Origin: Asterias rubens
Taxonomy: Eukaryota > Echinodermata > Asteroidea > Forcipulatida > Asteriidae
DNA: 64,000 bases
Assembly (NCBI RefSeq): GCF_902459465.1
Contig: NC_047065.1
Span: forward strand, 15,973,634-16,037,633
Direction of reading: 5' to 3'
The translations under genes were made by a program, and so were the position numbers. A model generated the notes under the pieces. The model saw only the letters and a program-made list of their open reading frames with translations. It was not told the origin of the DNA and made no database searches. This document shows positions 19,247 to 30,599 of this stretch, in pieces (the first letter of the stretch is position 1; each line of letters opens with the position of its first letter).

Positions 19247-19786
19247 GAGACTGACGAAAAGACTATATGTTCATGTAGGTCAGCCCTTTTACTCTAAACA
19301 ATTTTCCTACTTTTTTCAAGGATGAAAATATAACATGCCTGCATTTATACAATTCTTGCAATGTTGAATGCTGCATGCTAAGTTCTTAAGATTTTGTCAA
19401 CATCAGAGTCAGTACTTGTGTAAATGTGTAAATTATCCTATCAGAAGAAACTTCAAAGATGTAAAAAGTTATTATATTAGTAATTCACATTTTGCTTAAT
19501 TTTGCTTTTGCTGGTTCAGTTAAGTGCCATTTTGCTCATATTTTATGCATTTCAAGTGAAAAATACCATTCTGTGCACAATAACGTAGTTTATATTTGCT
19601 ATTTTCATTTTGCAATCGATCTTGCCCAAAGTTTCAGAAATATTTGCTAGAAGAGCACTGAAACTAGATCATTAAACTTGGGTCCAATTTTGTAGAGCTG
19701 CTTTAGCAGAAACTTTGCTTAACAATTCTGCTAAGCGAAAATGAGCAATGTTGTTTTTTAGTGTAATAACACTACTATGACATCTA

Positions 19787-20283
19787 TAGCCCCTTTCACA
19801 CGAGAGCAATTTAGTAAGGTTCCCTTGCTATTGTAGCATGGTTGTAAGATTTTACAAAATGCACTTCGTGTGAAAGGACAATATTTTTTGGAGTGTCCAG
19901 GGTCCATTGTCAAATCTTGTCCAACATTGCTACATTTTGTTGGAGGTCCGGACCTACGACAAAATCTTACACTAGCGGAAGTTTTGACCAAGGACGTGGG
20001 CTACATCATCGTGTGAAAGGAATCCTTGTTTATTGAACGACGTCCTAGGTGAAAATGCCCATACAGCGCATGCTATTGTGAGTGCTATCTTGTCCAACTA
20101 AGGTGATCAGGATTACCAATTCGTCATATCACTCTCATGTCGCACAAGGGTTGTTAGTTTTTAACGTTGCAGTGGGAAAGCTCACAAAATCAGTCACACA
20201 CGGTGATAACAAATTAAAAATCCACGCTCGTAAATTTTGTAGCAAGGGACCCTGCTACGTTTTGGCCGTGTGAAAAGGGCTTA
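19787..20283. mobile_element. Inverted-repeat element with AGCCCCTTTCACACG ends
   Basis: AGCCCCTTTCACACGAGAG at 19787 is matched by CCGTGTGAAAAGGGCT near 20267-20282. CGTGTGAAAGGA recurs inside near 19868 and 20010, and TAGCAAGGGACCCTGCTAC resembles an inverted version of the left interior. About 497 bp, non-coding; superfamily not assigned. Confidence 0.7.
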
Positions 20284-20319
20284 TGTGGTTTTCATATCTA
20301 TGCGCTATAGCCCACATAT

Positions 20320-20620
20320 CATACAAACTAGAATATTATCCTTTACAACATTATCCCTGTCTACCGGGAATTCTTAGACCATTCCTGTATAACTTTCTCA
20401 ACTCCCTGTGGAATATACAACCCCAAGCTGCTGACATTAGCTCTAAGGGGTTTATAAAACGCAGTACTATCTCGGCCCTCTCAGGTTCCCATTCATCCAA
20501 CTGGGTGATGAGAAGCAATTATGGTTAAGTTCCTTGCTCAAGAACAAAAGTGTCATGACTTGGATTTGAACCCATACTCGGGTGTTTTAACAATCAGAAC
20601 TTGGGTCCGATGCTCGACAC
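20320..20620 (-). mobile_element. tRNA-derived SINE, minus strand
   Basis: On the minus strand the copy runs from a tRNA-like head (CGAGTATGGGTTCAAATCC, about 20565-20585) through AAGTGTCATGACTTGG rearranged, TCTCATCACCCAGTTGG and CTGAGAGGGCCGAG. The tail side near 20320-20400 is diverged. Confidence 0.6.
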
Positions 20621-20800
20621 GCCGAAAGAAGCAAGCCTGCATATCTGCTCTTTCTTATTACACACTCGTCCTCCTCCCCCACCCTCGCAACACTTTCCTT
20701 GTCTGCATTATATTAGCCAGTATGCCATGTGTACCAGATCCAGCTCATCGCCTTACGTATTAAGTCCGCTAGAGGAGTGTTTGACATTTTTTGTGCGTGT

Positions 20801-20810
20801 GAATAAATCC
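20801..20810 (+). other. Possible distal polyadenylation signal of TUBGCP2
   Basis: AATAAA at 20802-20807 is the first plus-strand canonical hexamer I noticed after the TUBGCP2 stop. Use would give a 1.7-kb 3' untranslated region containing three repeats. This is weak evidence by itself. Confidence 0.2.
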
Positions 20811-21299
20811 AGCTTTAAGCTGTGACAGAAATGGAATTGCTTTTTGGCATCTGTGTATCTTTCCTCACCTTTGACCCCAGTGTTGTAACAGAAGCTGTAT
20901 CCGAATTGGTGACTGATATACAGCCAAAACTGTTAAGGTGGTCCCTTAGTTAATTATGACACTGCAATCCAGCTGGAGCTGTAGCCATAGGTGTAGCCAT
21001 AGCACCATTATAATCCTCCTACTTAAGTCTAATTTTCAATTTTATTTTTTTTTCCCTTAGGAAAAATTTGAAGCTCCTATGTCTATGGAGTCTTTGAAAG
21101 CCTAAACCATGTGAACAAATATGTAGGTCAGGCCTCGTACTCGATAACATTTCTCTACTTTTTTTCCTAAGCAACCAAAAAACATGTTTGTTAAATGAAC
21201 GTGTTCTCTTTAACAAATTCATGTCATCTATTAAAGGGTACAAGTAGGTGCTGACGACCTTGTTTGCGCTTGCCATGCAGTGGGGGGGGGGGGGGGGTA

Positions 21300-21490
21300 T
21301 TGAGCACAATGTTAGGTGGCTCATTGGTTTCTGTAGGATGTGTCCAACCCATCTGAGTTCTCGTTTTTGGATGGTCTGAGTTAATGCAGTTTGGTGGCTG
21401 ATGTTGTACAACGTGGTGTTGGTAACCCTGTCGAGACTTTTTATTTCAGAGGCAGTTTGTGTGCCCATAGCTGTTGAGATATGCAACATG
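21300..21490 (-). pseudogene. Non-LTR retrotransposon remnant
   Basis: The minus-strand frame reads LDRVTNTTLYNISHQTALTQ followed by IQKRELRWVGHILQ. The pattern R-LRW-GH is typical of the C-terminal end of LINE reverse-transcriptase proteins. A G-run and repeats replace the expected sequence downstream. It is a short dead fragment. Confidence 0.6.
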
Positions 21491-21930
21491 GGATTGGAAC
21501 AAACACTGGGTCCAATTTCCGTACACGATCCCTTTGATATGGGCCAGCTGTGGATGTTGTTGTAACAAGATGCTAGATGAATAATAACAATATGTTAGAT
21601 AGTAATGGCTATGAGTTGATAAAACAGATGTCTATATGGTAAAATGAAAATGAGAAGCGAAAGAGAAGACATGTTTAATCAGAGAGAAAAAAGGTACAAT
21701 GTCTAGCCTTGATTGAACCTTGATATATAATCTCTGTTAATCAATGACTATTGCATCCATGCCTACCCCTTGTTGGAGTGGTACAAACAAGTGTAAAATA
21801 ATTATCTGAAAGAGCACAAGTCTTGCTTTCAAGTAGAAGAATATGGGTTTCATATAAACAGTTAATCTTTTAAGATGAGTTGTAAGAAATTCTTGTTCTG
21901 TGGCAAGGACTTAAAAATATAATGTGTCTC

Positions 21931-22306
21931 TTAAAGGGAAGGTACACGTTTGGTAATTACTCAAAACAAATATTAACTTAAAAACTGACTTGGTAACAAG
22001 CATTGGAGAGATGTTGATAATATAGAACATTGTGGGAAACGACTCCCTCTGAAGTAACGTAGTTTTTGAGAGAGAGGTATTTCTAATTATAATAATAAAA
22101 GACTTCTAGCTGGAAGTCTTTTATTCTAATATCTGAAAGCACACAATTTTGTCCAACAGGGGTGTTTTTTCTTTCATCGTTTTCTTGCAACTTTGATGAC
22201 CATTTGAGCCCAAATTTTCACAGGTTTGTTATCTTATGGTTATGATGGGATACACCTAATGAGAAGACTGGTCTTTGACAATTACCAAACTTGTACCTTC
22301 CCTTTA
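21931..22306. mobile_element. TTAA-type foldback element, family B
   Basis: The ends are TTAAAGGGAAGGTACACG with TTTGGTAATT, and AATTACCAAACTTG with TACCTTCCCTTTAA. The centre hairpin AAAGACTTCTAGCTGGAAGTCTTTT is a family B hallmark, here given only in part. About 376 bp. Confidence 0.9.
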
Positions 22307-22526
22307 AAACTATAGGCAAATTATGTTCAGTTCCGCCATTTCATTTTAAATGTGTTTGAATTGTATGTAATATCACTTGAGAAAAGAAAAATAATTAATA
22401 TATATATATATAAAAAATAATCATTCATTTATCTGAGGGTTGCCACAAAGGGAACACTTTTTTTGGTTTTCATATAATATAAATTCTTTAGAGGAGTTGT
22501 GCTTTTCCCCCAACTGTGTTGTATGA

Positions 22527-23225
22527 TTAAAGGCAAAGGATACCTTTGGTAATATTGTCAAAGACCAATCTTTTCACTCGGAGTATCCCAGCACATGCAT
22601 AAAAGAACAAACCTGTGAAAATTTGAGCTCAATTGGTCATCAAATTTGCAAGAGGATAACGAAAGAAAAAAAACACCATTGTAGTCCTACAAATTGTAGT
22701 GTGCTTTCTCTATAAAAGGCTCCGGGCCTGAGGTCTTTTAATATTCAAGTGAGAAATTACTTCTTTCTCAAAAACTCTGATACTTCAGAGGAAGCCATTT
22801 CTCTATGCTAACAATCATTTTAAAGGGACTATATACATGTATGTACTTTTTGTAGGACAAAAAACTCGATGTCTACAGAATGACACTAAGCTTAGACAGT
22901 TTGAAGATAATAATAGTAGAAAGCTTCCCTGAAAATATTAGTAGCTGAGGTGCTGTAGTTTTTGAGAAATGAGTTAAACAGTGTCATGAGAAAAAAAGTT
23001 GTCTCTGTGATCATGAGACAAAAAAACGTATTTTCATGACATTGTTTTACTCATTTCTCAAAAACTACAGCACCTCAGCAACTAGTATTTTAAGATATGC
23101 TTTCTACTATCATTATCTTTAATTGGTAAGTTTAATGTAAATCTGTTGACATTGTGTTTTGTATTACAAAAAGTACCCAAATCCTTTAAATAATTACCGG
23201 TACCAATAGTGTCCAGTGCCTTTAA
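22527..23225. mobile_element. TTAA-type foldback element, family A, interrupted
   Basis: It opens TTAAAGGCAAAGGATACC and closes AATAGTGTCCAGTGCCTTTAA. The family A body is readable until about 22818 (ATGCTAACAATCATTTT) and resumes at about 23191 (TAATTACCGG). The gap is a separate palindromic element. Confidence 0.85.
22819..23190. mobile_element. Nested palindromic element (TTTAAAGG ends)
   Basis: The ends TTTAAAGGGACTATATACAT and GTACCCAAATCCTTTAAA are inverted. The arms share GCTGAGGTGCTGTAGTTTTT, GAGAAATGAGTTAAACA and TTATCTTTAATT-like parts. About 372 bp and nearly self-complementary throughout, with the turn near 23005. Confidence 0.85.
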
Positions 23226-23539
23226 ATCAAAGAGTTCAACGTGCACCAGACATTGAGACTCCAGAAAATTATAATTATGCTGGCTGTCGATAAGTAACAG
23301 ACAATGATCATACTACAGGGTAGATATTTGTACAAAGAATGGAAATGCTATCAATTTTTGATAGGGATCAGAATACTTAAAAATTATACTGGCTGTATCA
23401 AAGTTGGATCAAGTGTCCAAGGCACCAAAGTTCCTTAGGCCACAGACTCCAGTGTTCAACATTTCCTATAGGTATTATAAAGGCCCCCTTATAGCCGACA
23501 TGTTTTGACAAAGCTAGACTCTACTCTTTTACTGTACAT

Positions 23540-23668
23540 TAAGCCTTTTTGAGGTATGGCGCGAACGTGATAGGAGTGTACTGTTTTGTTTGGGTGTATA
23601 CACACAAATTTACCCAAACCTTTATAATGTTGTAGCATTGTGTCCGCCATATCTCAAAAAGGCTTATT
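23540..23668. repeat. Inverted repeat (AAGCCTTTTTGAGGTATGGCG)
   Basis: AAGCCTTTTTGAGGTATGGC near 23541 pairs with GCCATATCTCAAAAAGGCTT ending near 23667. CAAACAAAACAGT/TTTGGGTGTAT parts recur at 35928-36240. Non-coding. Confidence 0.75.
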
Positions 23669-23699
23669 GAGTTCTTTAGACAAGGAAGTAAACTTGGCA

Positions 23700-25680
23700 T
23701 GTTTAATTTTTTCACCCCAACTCAAAAAAACAAATTGGGGGGTGCAAGATCATTTCTGAGTAAATTTAGGGTGTTTTTTTCCATTTCAAAGTTTTAAAAG
23801 CATTATACATGTATGCATGGATGTGAATATAACATATTGGCCTCTTTTTACACTTTATCTTGTTTTTAAAAGCAAAACAGCTCTAACTTGTACTTATTTT
23901 TCTCAAAATGAAATTTGTTGAGTTTTAGGGTGATTTGCCATGGAAGGGGTGTCCGCTTACATCAAGAAAAGAATTTATGAAATCTTTAATCTTAGCTGCT
24001 CTTTGTTCAAGTTTAATTTCACGATGATAGACAATAACAAATAAACACATGTCTTTAATTGCATAATAAAGTATCTAGGTTCATCTGAAATTATCATGAA
24101 TTATAAAATTAGTAAAAGCAAATTTATGTTCCCATAAATTAATACATTTCAAAGTTTGGTTGCCCTTGTAAATGAAAATAGCTGCAAAATTGTTTATGGC
24201 CTTTCTCAAAGGTTTTTATCAGGGATACAAAACATAATACGCAATTTTATATAGAATTAATATAGTATTTGAGTTGCACAAATTGTTGAAGTTCAATGGG
24301 AGAGATAACTAACATATCATTTTTTCACCGTCATCTTTAAAAAATAAAAACAAAGAGTTTGAAGACCTCTCAATAAACAACCTAGTGCATTTAGAAGGCA
24401 CTTTTAAACATTGTACATGTGTATCAAACAGTGCTGTGCCATACATTACTGCTGTTAACAGGGCTTCCTGTTCAGCAGAGTGTGGGGTTGAGTTCTGGTC
24501 ATTTCTATATAAATAAATCAATTGTAATTTTTAATGTGAAAGAAATTTTGTAGATTTATAGATTAAAAAATAAATAATTGATCAACTGTAATCTGAAAGC
24601 TCATTGAATTTGAAAACCATACATGTAACAGTATAAACTAGTATCAATTAACCAGAGTAGAGATCCATATAAAATATTCTCAAATTCATGGAATAGAATT
24701 TGAAAACCTCCCCCCCCCAAAAAAAAAAAAAAAAAAAAAATTAAAATAAGCAAAAAAAAACCCCACAATTTCTAGTTGGAATTGAAAACATTGAAAAAGT
24801 ACCGAGTATACAGTGCTACTACACTTGGTGTCTGAATAAAAAACCAAAACTAATATCATTTATCCCCGGTGTAAATTTAACATCTTTTACAAGATCAATG
24901 TGTTTCTGTGCTGAAATTTTCACCATGTGTGTTTTGTCACATAATCACACAAAACATAAACACTGTCTGCCACTAATTTCCAAGCTCTACCAATCCTGTA
25001 TAGAACCATGATCATTTTACAATATTAGTGAAATTTCCACATTTCCATAATATTGATAACGGTGTGCGTATTGAAAACTTGCCAAGTTAAAATTTACTCT
25101 TCCAAAAACCAATGATGTAATTAACTGAAAATGAAATTTATAGGCCTACATACATTTTTAATACTTTTATTTTATTTTATTTGCGTAGATTTAGTTTTAT
25201 TTCAAAAGAAATGATTACATATAATTATTATTACTTGATAAGTTACTACCAGCATGATTTACATATATTTTTTTCAGAATTAAGTACATCAGGCACTTAC
25301 TTGAAATTTACAGAGAAATCATATTTCTTGGATAACATTATTAAATCAGTTTACTGCTGAAAGTTTTGTATTGAAAGATAAAAAAAAAAACACACACACA
25401 CAAAATCAGTAGAATTACTTTCATTCTAATCTGAAAACAATGTTCTTACATAGTTTGCATAATCCCTTAAAATAACCATGATAATTGAATGTATCCTTTC
25501 ATGGCACTTTATTTGCACTTAAATCTCTTTCAAAGAATTGTTTACAAAGCTGCACATCATTGTTGGATCAAATGCAATGTGCTGTCAATATCGGTATTTT
25601 GCATCATAAACTTGCATTAATTACTTGATTTGACACCACACTGCCTAAGACATACAGCCACGCACTTATATTGCAAGCTC
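23700..25680. other. AT-rich intergenic stretch, no gene seen
   Basis: Only homopolymer runs (A-rich near 24719-24745, CA repeats near 25390) and a fragment near 24800-24890 are recognised. The fragment (AGTATACAGTGCTACTACAC, CCAAAACTAATAT) is shared with the palindrome at 41199. The TTTTATTTTATTTTATTT run near 25160-25182 gives minus-strand AATAAA signals that could serve the kelch gene, but nothing links them. Confidence 0.4.
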
Positions 25681-26058
25681 TTAAAGGCAATTGACATCTT
25701 ACTGTCAAAGACCAGTCTTCTCACTTGGTGTATCACCAACATACAATGTACATGTATGCATCAAATAACAAATCTTGAACTCATTTGGTTGTCAAAGTTG
25801 CGAGAGAATAATGGAAGAAAAAACACCCTTGTCGCACAAGTTGTGTGCTTTCAGATGCTTGAATTCGAAAACTCAGCTAAGGTCTCGAATTTGATTCAAA
25901 TATTTTGTGAGAAATTACTTCTCTCTCTAAAACTACGTTACTTCAGCCGTTTCTAACAATGTTTTATACTATCAACAGCTCTCCATTACGCGTTCCAGAT
26001 AAGTTTTTATGTTTAAAATTATTTTGAGTTCTTAGGCTACCAATGTCCAGTGCCTTTA
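25681..26058. mobile_element. TTAA-type foldback element, family A (diverged)
   Basis: It opens TTAAAGGCAATTGACATC and closes CAATGTCCAGTGCCTTTAA. The body has CTTCTCACTTGGTGTATC and GTGCTTTCAGATGCTTGA. Its right TTAA is shared with the next element. Confidence 0.8.
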
Positions 26059-26336
26059 AAGGGAAGGTACACGTTTGGTAATTGTCAAAGACCAGTCTTC
26101 TCACTTGGTGTATCCCATCATAGCCATAAAATAACAAGCCTGTGAAAATTTGGGCTCATTGACTTCTAGCCAGAATTTTAGTGAGAAATTACCTCTTTCT
26201 CGAAAACTATGTTACTTCAGAGGGAATCGTTTCCCACAATGTTTTATAATATCAACAGCTTTCCAATGCTCGTTACCTAGTCGGTTTTAAGTTAATATGA
26301 GTTTTGAGTAATTACCAAATGTGTACTTTCCCTTTA
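26055..26336. mobile_element. TTAA-type foldback element, family B (deleted)
   Basis: It opens TTAAAGGGAAGGTACACG immediately at the end of the preceding element and closes AATGTGTACTTTCCCTTTAA. About 80 bp of the usual interior are missing. The two elements share one TTAA, as expected if one inserted at the other's flanking target. Confidence 0.85.
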
Positions 26337-27439
26337 AATTAATGGATGGTACAAATGCATACACGCTGTCAATAACAGTGTTTTAGATTATAGAGTTAAG
26401 AATTAGTAACTTACATTAATTACTTGAATTGATACTGCATTGCATTGCCAAATACACACAGCCACACAATTATATTGCAAGCTTTTATCAATATAATTCA
26501 CACATTATGTAAATATTATTCAACTTCAACAGGCAAGGCAAGTTTTTAAGCACTCTAGTCTAGTCAGTATGTATCTAGCAAAAAGATATTTACCAAAATG
26601 GTTGGGGTTTGTTCCCTGATGCAGTTACCACTGTTTTAATAAATAATTGTGGATCACAGAACCAGGTTTTTAATTTAAGCTTGATACATATTTAGAATAC
26701 ATTTTTAAAAGGGGGCTTCGTCATATGAATTGGTTCTCAGAACCTCATTTTTCAATAAATATTTTGGAATAATTTTTTTCAAATAATATAAAATATCTCA
26801 CAAAAAACTTAACTTCATTTACTCAGGTAGTTCAACCGAGAACATGTATCCCTATTATACCATTATGGCTCTACTGATTTTCAAGGTTTCTTAAAACTGT
26901 TTATGGAAAGAGTGTACGCTCTAGTCCCTGTGTATTATGCAAGCCAGCAAAATATTTACTTGATTTTTAATGAACTTCTCTTATGAAATACCTGTACAAG
27001 GTACTGCAAGCTTATATGGCATGTTACATACTATCCATACACGTTATGCGACTTACAATACAATGTGCTTTAATACAGGGCTCAAATTTGAAATTGGACC
27101 ACGGGCCAGTAGTTTTAGTGTCGGCTAGTAAACTCTTGAGTGGACAAGTCAGGAGGTCTTGTCATTTTCTTTCCAGTTGAAATAGAACAACTCTTCAGTG
27201 TAATATCGCGTTTAAATGTTGACTTTTGAGTCTAATAAATAGAATATGGATTCCCACTAGCCCTTATCACAGAATTATTTTTTTGTATACACTACACAAT
27301 CATGTAGGCCTACATCAAACGAAATGAGTCCGTGATTAGGACTAACATACACCTTTCATTTTTAGTGTGGATTTCAGTGTGTTGCTTGAAGATAACAGTC
27401 AGAGCTCAACAGATGGTTTTAGTTCTTAGTGGCAATTCC
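26337..27439. other. Intergenic, kelch gene 3' side, no gene seen
   Basis: No repeat or exon was recognised. It should include the 3' untranslated region of the minus-strand kelch gene. No clear minus-strand polyadenylation signal was found close to the stop codon. Confidence 0.4.
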
Positions 27440-29191
27440 TCAGTAAAAAGGTGGTCCTAAGTACTTCCGAATAGACACACCGCACCCATGCACCCTGAGA
27501 GCATGTGGCATTTCAGTCTCGCTCGACCAGGAGTTACTTAAGGGATGGAAAGCCTCGGCGGTGGTCAGAGCCTGGTAGTTACGCATCCCCCCAGCCACCA
27601 GAATCAGATTCCGGCTCTTGATTGCAGCGGCGGCGAACAGATGCCTCTCCGTGCTGCTCATGTTCATCGGTGGTAGGCACGAGTCCGTGTCAGGATCGTA
27701 GACTTGAATACCGTTGCGGCCGCACCCTCCGAGAATATAGATGTATCCGTTAAGAGTCAGGGCGGGAAAGTGGCGACTTGTAATGGGCACCGTTTTAATG
27801 ATTGACCACTGCACTTTCTCGGTGTCGAAACATTGAATGTGACCGTAGGTGGTGGACTGGCTTTCTTGACCACCGATGACGTATAATTTCAGACGGTGTG
27901 TTGCCACAGCCGGACCACTAACGGGCTGCGGTAGGTTAGTGACGGTTGTCCATTTGTTAGTACTGGCATTGAAGCTTTCCACCTCAGAGACAAACTCTAA
28001 CTTTTGTTCTCCTCCAGCGACGTAGATGGATTTCCCGATCACGGCCGAGCTGTGGTACTGCCTCGAACAACTCATGTCCGCCATCGTGTGCCATTTGTCA
28101 TTCTCATAGTCGTATCTGTACACAGAACTGGAAAATATGGTTTTCAGTTTGCCACCAATGACATAAATGGAGCTGTCTAGGTTTGTGACCGAAAAACCGC
28201 TCAGGGGTTCTGGGATCCTGGTGAAGGTCTCCCACTTTTTGGCAACAGGGTTCAGGAATCTCACGTCGGTGATGCAGCCGTGATTTGCTCCGTAACCCCC
28301 CACGACTACCATCACCTCCTCCATGGTGGAAAGTCTTGGCTTTGCACAACTAACACACTGTACATCATCCAGACCATTCTGTAATCTCTTTTGGGTGTCT
28401 ATAGCTTCACGGATTAAGTCAAGGTTACTTTGACATTGAGAGACTTCTGGGATGTCCGCAAGAGACTGAAGTAGTTTCGGGCTTAGATAATGAAGACGAA
28501 CACATCTCAACAGAAGATGCAGACTTGAGGAATTGAAATCCTTATTAGAGTCCATCCACAGCATCAGACTGCGATAAACTGCCTCTTCGTCTCTTACGTG
28601 TAACGCATCGCGGGAGAGGTACTCTGCAAGCTGAGTGAACGACAGCTGTTGGAACTCCTCCTGTTGGCAGACCTCCTCAAACCTTTCCAGGCTGAATTTC
28701 AATGCAGCCTTATAGAGCATACTGCAGGAATGCTTGTCGGCAAATCGGAGCACCCCGAGGCAGTTGGACAGATCAAGATTGCTCTCAATGAAATCACAGC
28801 ACGCTCTGACGATCTTCTCGAACTGCAGACGATGTGCCACCTCCAATAGCTCCTGAGCATTAGCAGCATTGATGACGATCGTCGAGGTGTATGCGTACTC
28901 AATCAACATCTCCAGAACTTTTGGGTTGATGTTTTCGATGTACACCTCTCCCTCCCCGCTCTCGCGTAAGTTACTGGAGAACATCGCAAGGAAGTACTCG
29001 CTGCAGCAAGCTAGTATTGCACGATGACAGGGGAACCTTTGGCGACCAACATGAACTGTTGTGTCTGTAAGCAGACCCTTTTTTCGCATGTTGTTCAGGT
29101 TGATCAGGATACTAGTGGATTGACCGGTGTCCTGGAAAAGTGTCTGGTTTTGATTTTCTACGCTGTCAGTTGATCTGTTGTTGGACTCCAT
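27440..29191 (-). CDS. BTB-BACK-kelch protein, KLHL24/KLHL6-like
   Basis: Proteins of this class are substrate adaptors of cullin-3 ubiquitin ligases: the BTB domain binds cullin-3 and dimerises, and the kelch propeller binds the substrate. The reading frame is 583 residues and uninterrupted. A BTB domain spans about residues 30-140 (DTTVHVGRQRFPCHRAILA, CSEYFLAMF, YAYT), a BACK domain about 145-250 (NCLGVLRFADKHSC, RDEEAVYRSLMLW), and six kelch blades about 290-575. The blade di-glycines are at 298, 346, 393, 440, 488 and 534, so the propeller looks complete. The start has A at -3 and G at +4. The coding part is intronless, common for some KLHL genes; an acceptor TTTACAG 24 bases before the ATG suggests a 5' intron. 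The closest family by eye is KLHL24/KLHL6/KLHL35, and a one-to-one assignment is not safe. Confidence 0.95.
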   Translation of the reverse strand: MESNNRSTDSVENQNQTLFQDTGQSTSILINLNNMRKKGLLTDTTVHVGRQRFPCHRAILACCSEYFLAMFSSNLRESGEGEVYIENINPKVLEMLIEYAYTSTIVINAANAQELLEVAHRLQFEKIVRACCDFIESNLDLSNCLGVLRFADKHSCSMLYKAALKFSLERFEEVCQQEEFQQLSFTQLAEYLSRDALHVRDEEAVYRSLMLWMDSNKDFNSSSLHLLLRCVRLHYLSPKLLQSLADIPEVSQCQSNLDLIREAIDTQKRLQNGLDDVQCVSCAKPRLSTMEEVMVVVGGYGANHGCITDVRFLNPVAKKWETFTRIPEPLSGFSVTNLDSSIYVIGGKLKTIFSSSVYRYDYENDKWHTMADMSCSRQYHSSAVIGKSIYVAGGEQKLEFVSEVESFNASTNKWTTVTNLPQPVSGPAVATHRLKLYVIGGQESQSTTYGHIQCFDTEKVQWSIIKTVPITSRHFPALTLNGYIYILGGCGRNGIQVYDPDTDSCLPPMNMSSTERHLFAAAAIKSRNLILVAGGMRNYQALTTAEAFHPLSNSWSSETEMPHALRVHGCGVSIRKYLGPPFY

Positions 29192-29540
29192 GATTATGCT
29201 GTGTGTTAACGGTTACTGTAAATTTAAAACAGACATAAATTATTGTCACACATGTAGCTGTGGTACACCACCATAAAGTGTTTGTTGTGCCAGTATTGCT
29301 ATAAAAATGTTGCTTTTGGATATGAAAAAGCTATACAATTATTCATAAGAAGAGCAAAGAAAAAGAAAGAGACAGGCTGATAAAACCAGTGCACATAGTT
29401 TACATTGTATAACGCTATGGTTATTGGTTATGTCTTAGAATTGACTTTGGTTATGGAAAAATAGAATATCTTTGTACTCTTAGCAGTATGGTTTTTTTTT
29501 TATGTACTCCTTTACAGTTTGAATTGAGTCACCACTAAAC

Positions 29541-29765
29541 AGGGCCCAGTTTCATAGAGCTGCTAAGCACACACATTTGCTTAGCAGGGAATTTATTCCT
29601 TGATAAAAACAGGATTACCAACTCAATTTCCATTTGTAGCATTGCTTGTTTACTGGTATTCAGCTGTTGTTTGCTTCCTGAAAATCACGTGGAAATTTGG
29701 TTGGCAATCTTGTTTTTATAATTAAAAGGAAGAAATTTCATGCTAAGCAAATTTTTGAACCCTGG
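29541..29765. mobile_element. GGGCCCAGTTTCATAGAGC hairpin element
   Basis: The left end AGGGCCCAGTTTCATAGAGC is present, with inner arms TTGATAAAAACAGGATTACC and GAAGAAATTTCATGCTAAGC. The right terminus is partly lost, ending TTTTTGAACCCTGG. Same family as 9808 and 49781. Confidence 0.8.
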
Positions 29766-29802
29766 TGGTAAACATCATACATGCTTAAGTTTTCCCATTA
29801 TA

Positions 29803-30203
29803 TTAAGGTCTCAGATAGAGTGGCAATTGGGACACTTTCGGTAAACAGTATTGTCCATAGGCCTACACTTCGTGTATCACAACTTATATATAAAATAACA
29901 AACCTGTGAAAATTTAGGCTCAATCGGTCATCGGAGTCGGGAGAAAATAACGGGAAAACCCACCCTTGTTTCCGCACGTTTCGCCATGTCATGACATGTG
30001 TTTACTATAAATCCGTAATTCTCGCTGTCGAGAATTGATATTATTGTTTTAATGTTTTCTCAAAAAGTAAAGCATTTCATGGAATAATATTTCAAGAGAA
30101 GTCTTTTACCATTACCTTCTGCAAACCCTGTAAGTGTAAGTTATTTGTAAATCTGTGAACTTTTATTTATTTTTCTTGTTCCAAAAGTGTATAATGGCTT
30201 TAA
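29803..30203. mobile_element. TTAA-type element, family C
   Basis: It matches the copy at 55012-55371 along its length: CACTTTCGGTAAACAGTATT, GTCATCGGAGTCGGGAGAAA, AAAGTAAAGCATTTCATGGA. It ends AATGGCTTTAA. The centre hairpin around TTCTCG...CGAGAA is typical of this family. The left terminus is diverged here. Confidence 0.85.
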
Positions 30204-30232
30204 ATTCAATAATAATGTAGTGGTGATCATAC

Positions 30233-30440
30233 CTGATCATCAAAACTTCCGGCTACTTCCAGACTTCCGTCTTCTTCGATTCTCAAATTCCAAAATCCCC
30301 AAATCTCTGGATGCGATCAGGCACTCCTCGGTTGAAAACGAAGTCTGAAAAGAACTCTGACTGACTCACTGCTGACTAGCATTCAACAAAATGGTAAATC
30401 AGTGAGCTAGTTTCAGCAAAAGAACAACCGCCAGCTTGAT
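30233..30440 (-). promoter_or_regulatory. Candidate 5' UTR exon and start region, kelch gene
   Basis: Read on the minus strand, the sequence up to the donor at 30233 is less AT-rich than its surroundings. A TATTTATG motif at about 30452-30459 lies where a TATA box would be if transcription starts near 30425. The 3' boundary rests on the strong donor; the 5' boundary is a guess. Confidence 0.35.
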
Positions 30441-30582
30441 GATTTCCCCGCATAAATACGTACAGTATAGACAGGGGAGCCCGCCAGCTGATTGTGTATT
30501 CTGTTGTCTGGCTCTCTGATCAGATCTGCTCCTCACACACACTGCTGGCCGGCCCATGCCTTTTTTGTGATGACAGCTGGTG

Positions 30583-30599
30583 AGGTCACGATAAGGTCA
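30583..30599. promoter_or_regulatory. Perfect DR5 AGGTCA direct repeat
   Basis: AGGTCA at 30583-30588 and AGGTCA at 30594-30599 are separated by CGATA. A five-base spacer between two perfect half-sites is the classical retinoic-acid-receptor/RXR element. It lies about 1.4 kb upstream of the kelch ATG and about 150 bp upstream of the guessed start region. Binding is not shown. Confidence 0.5.

Larger units (their letters stand above)
29216..30232 (-). other. Probable 5' UTR intron of the kelch gene
   Basis: On the minus strand a good donor (CAG then GTATGA at 30233/30232) and a good acceptor (TTTTAAATTTACAG, ending at 29216) bracket this stretch. It contains two repeat elements and no coding sequence. 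Confidence 0.45.
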
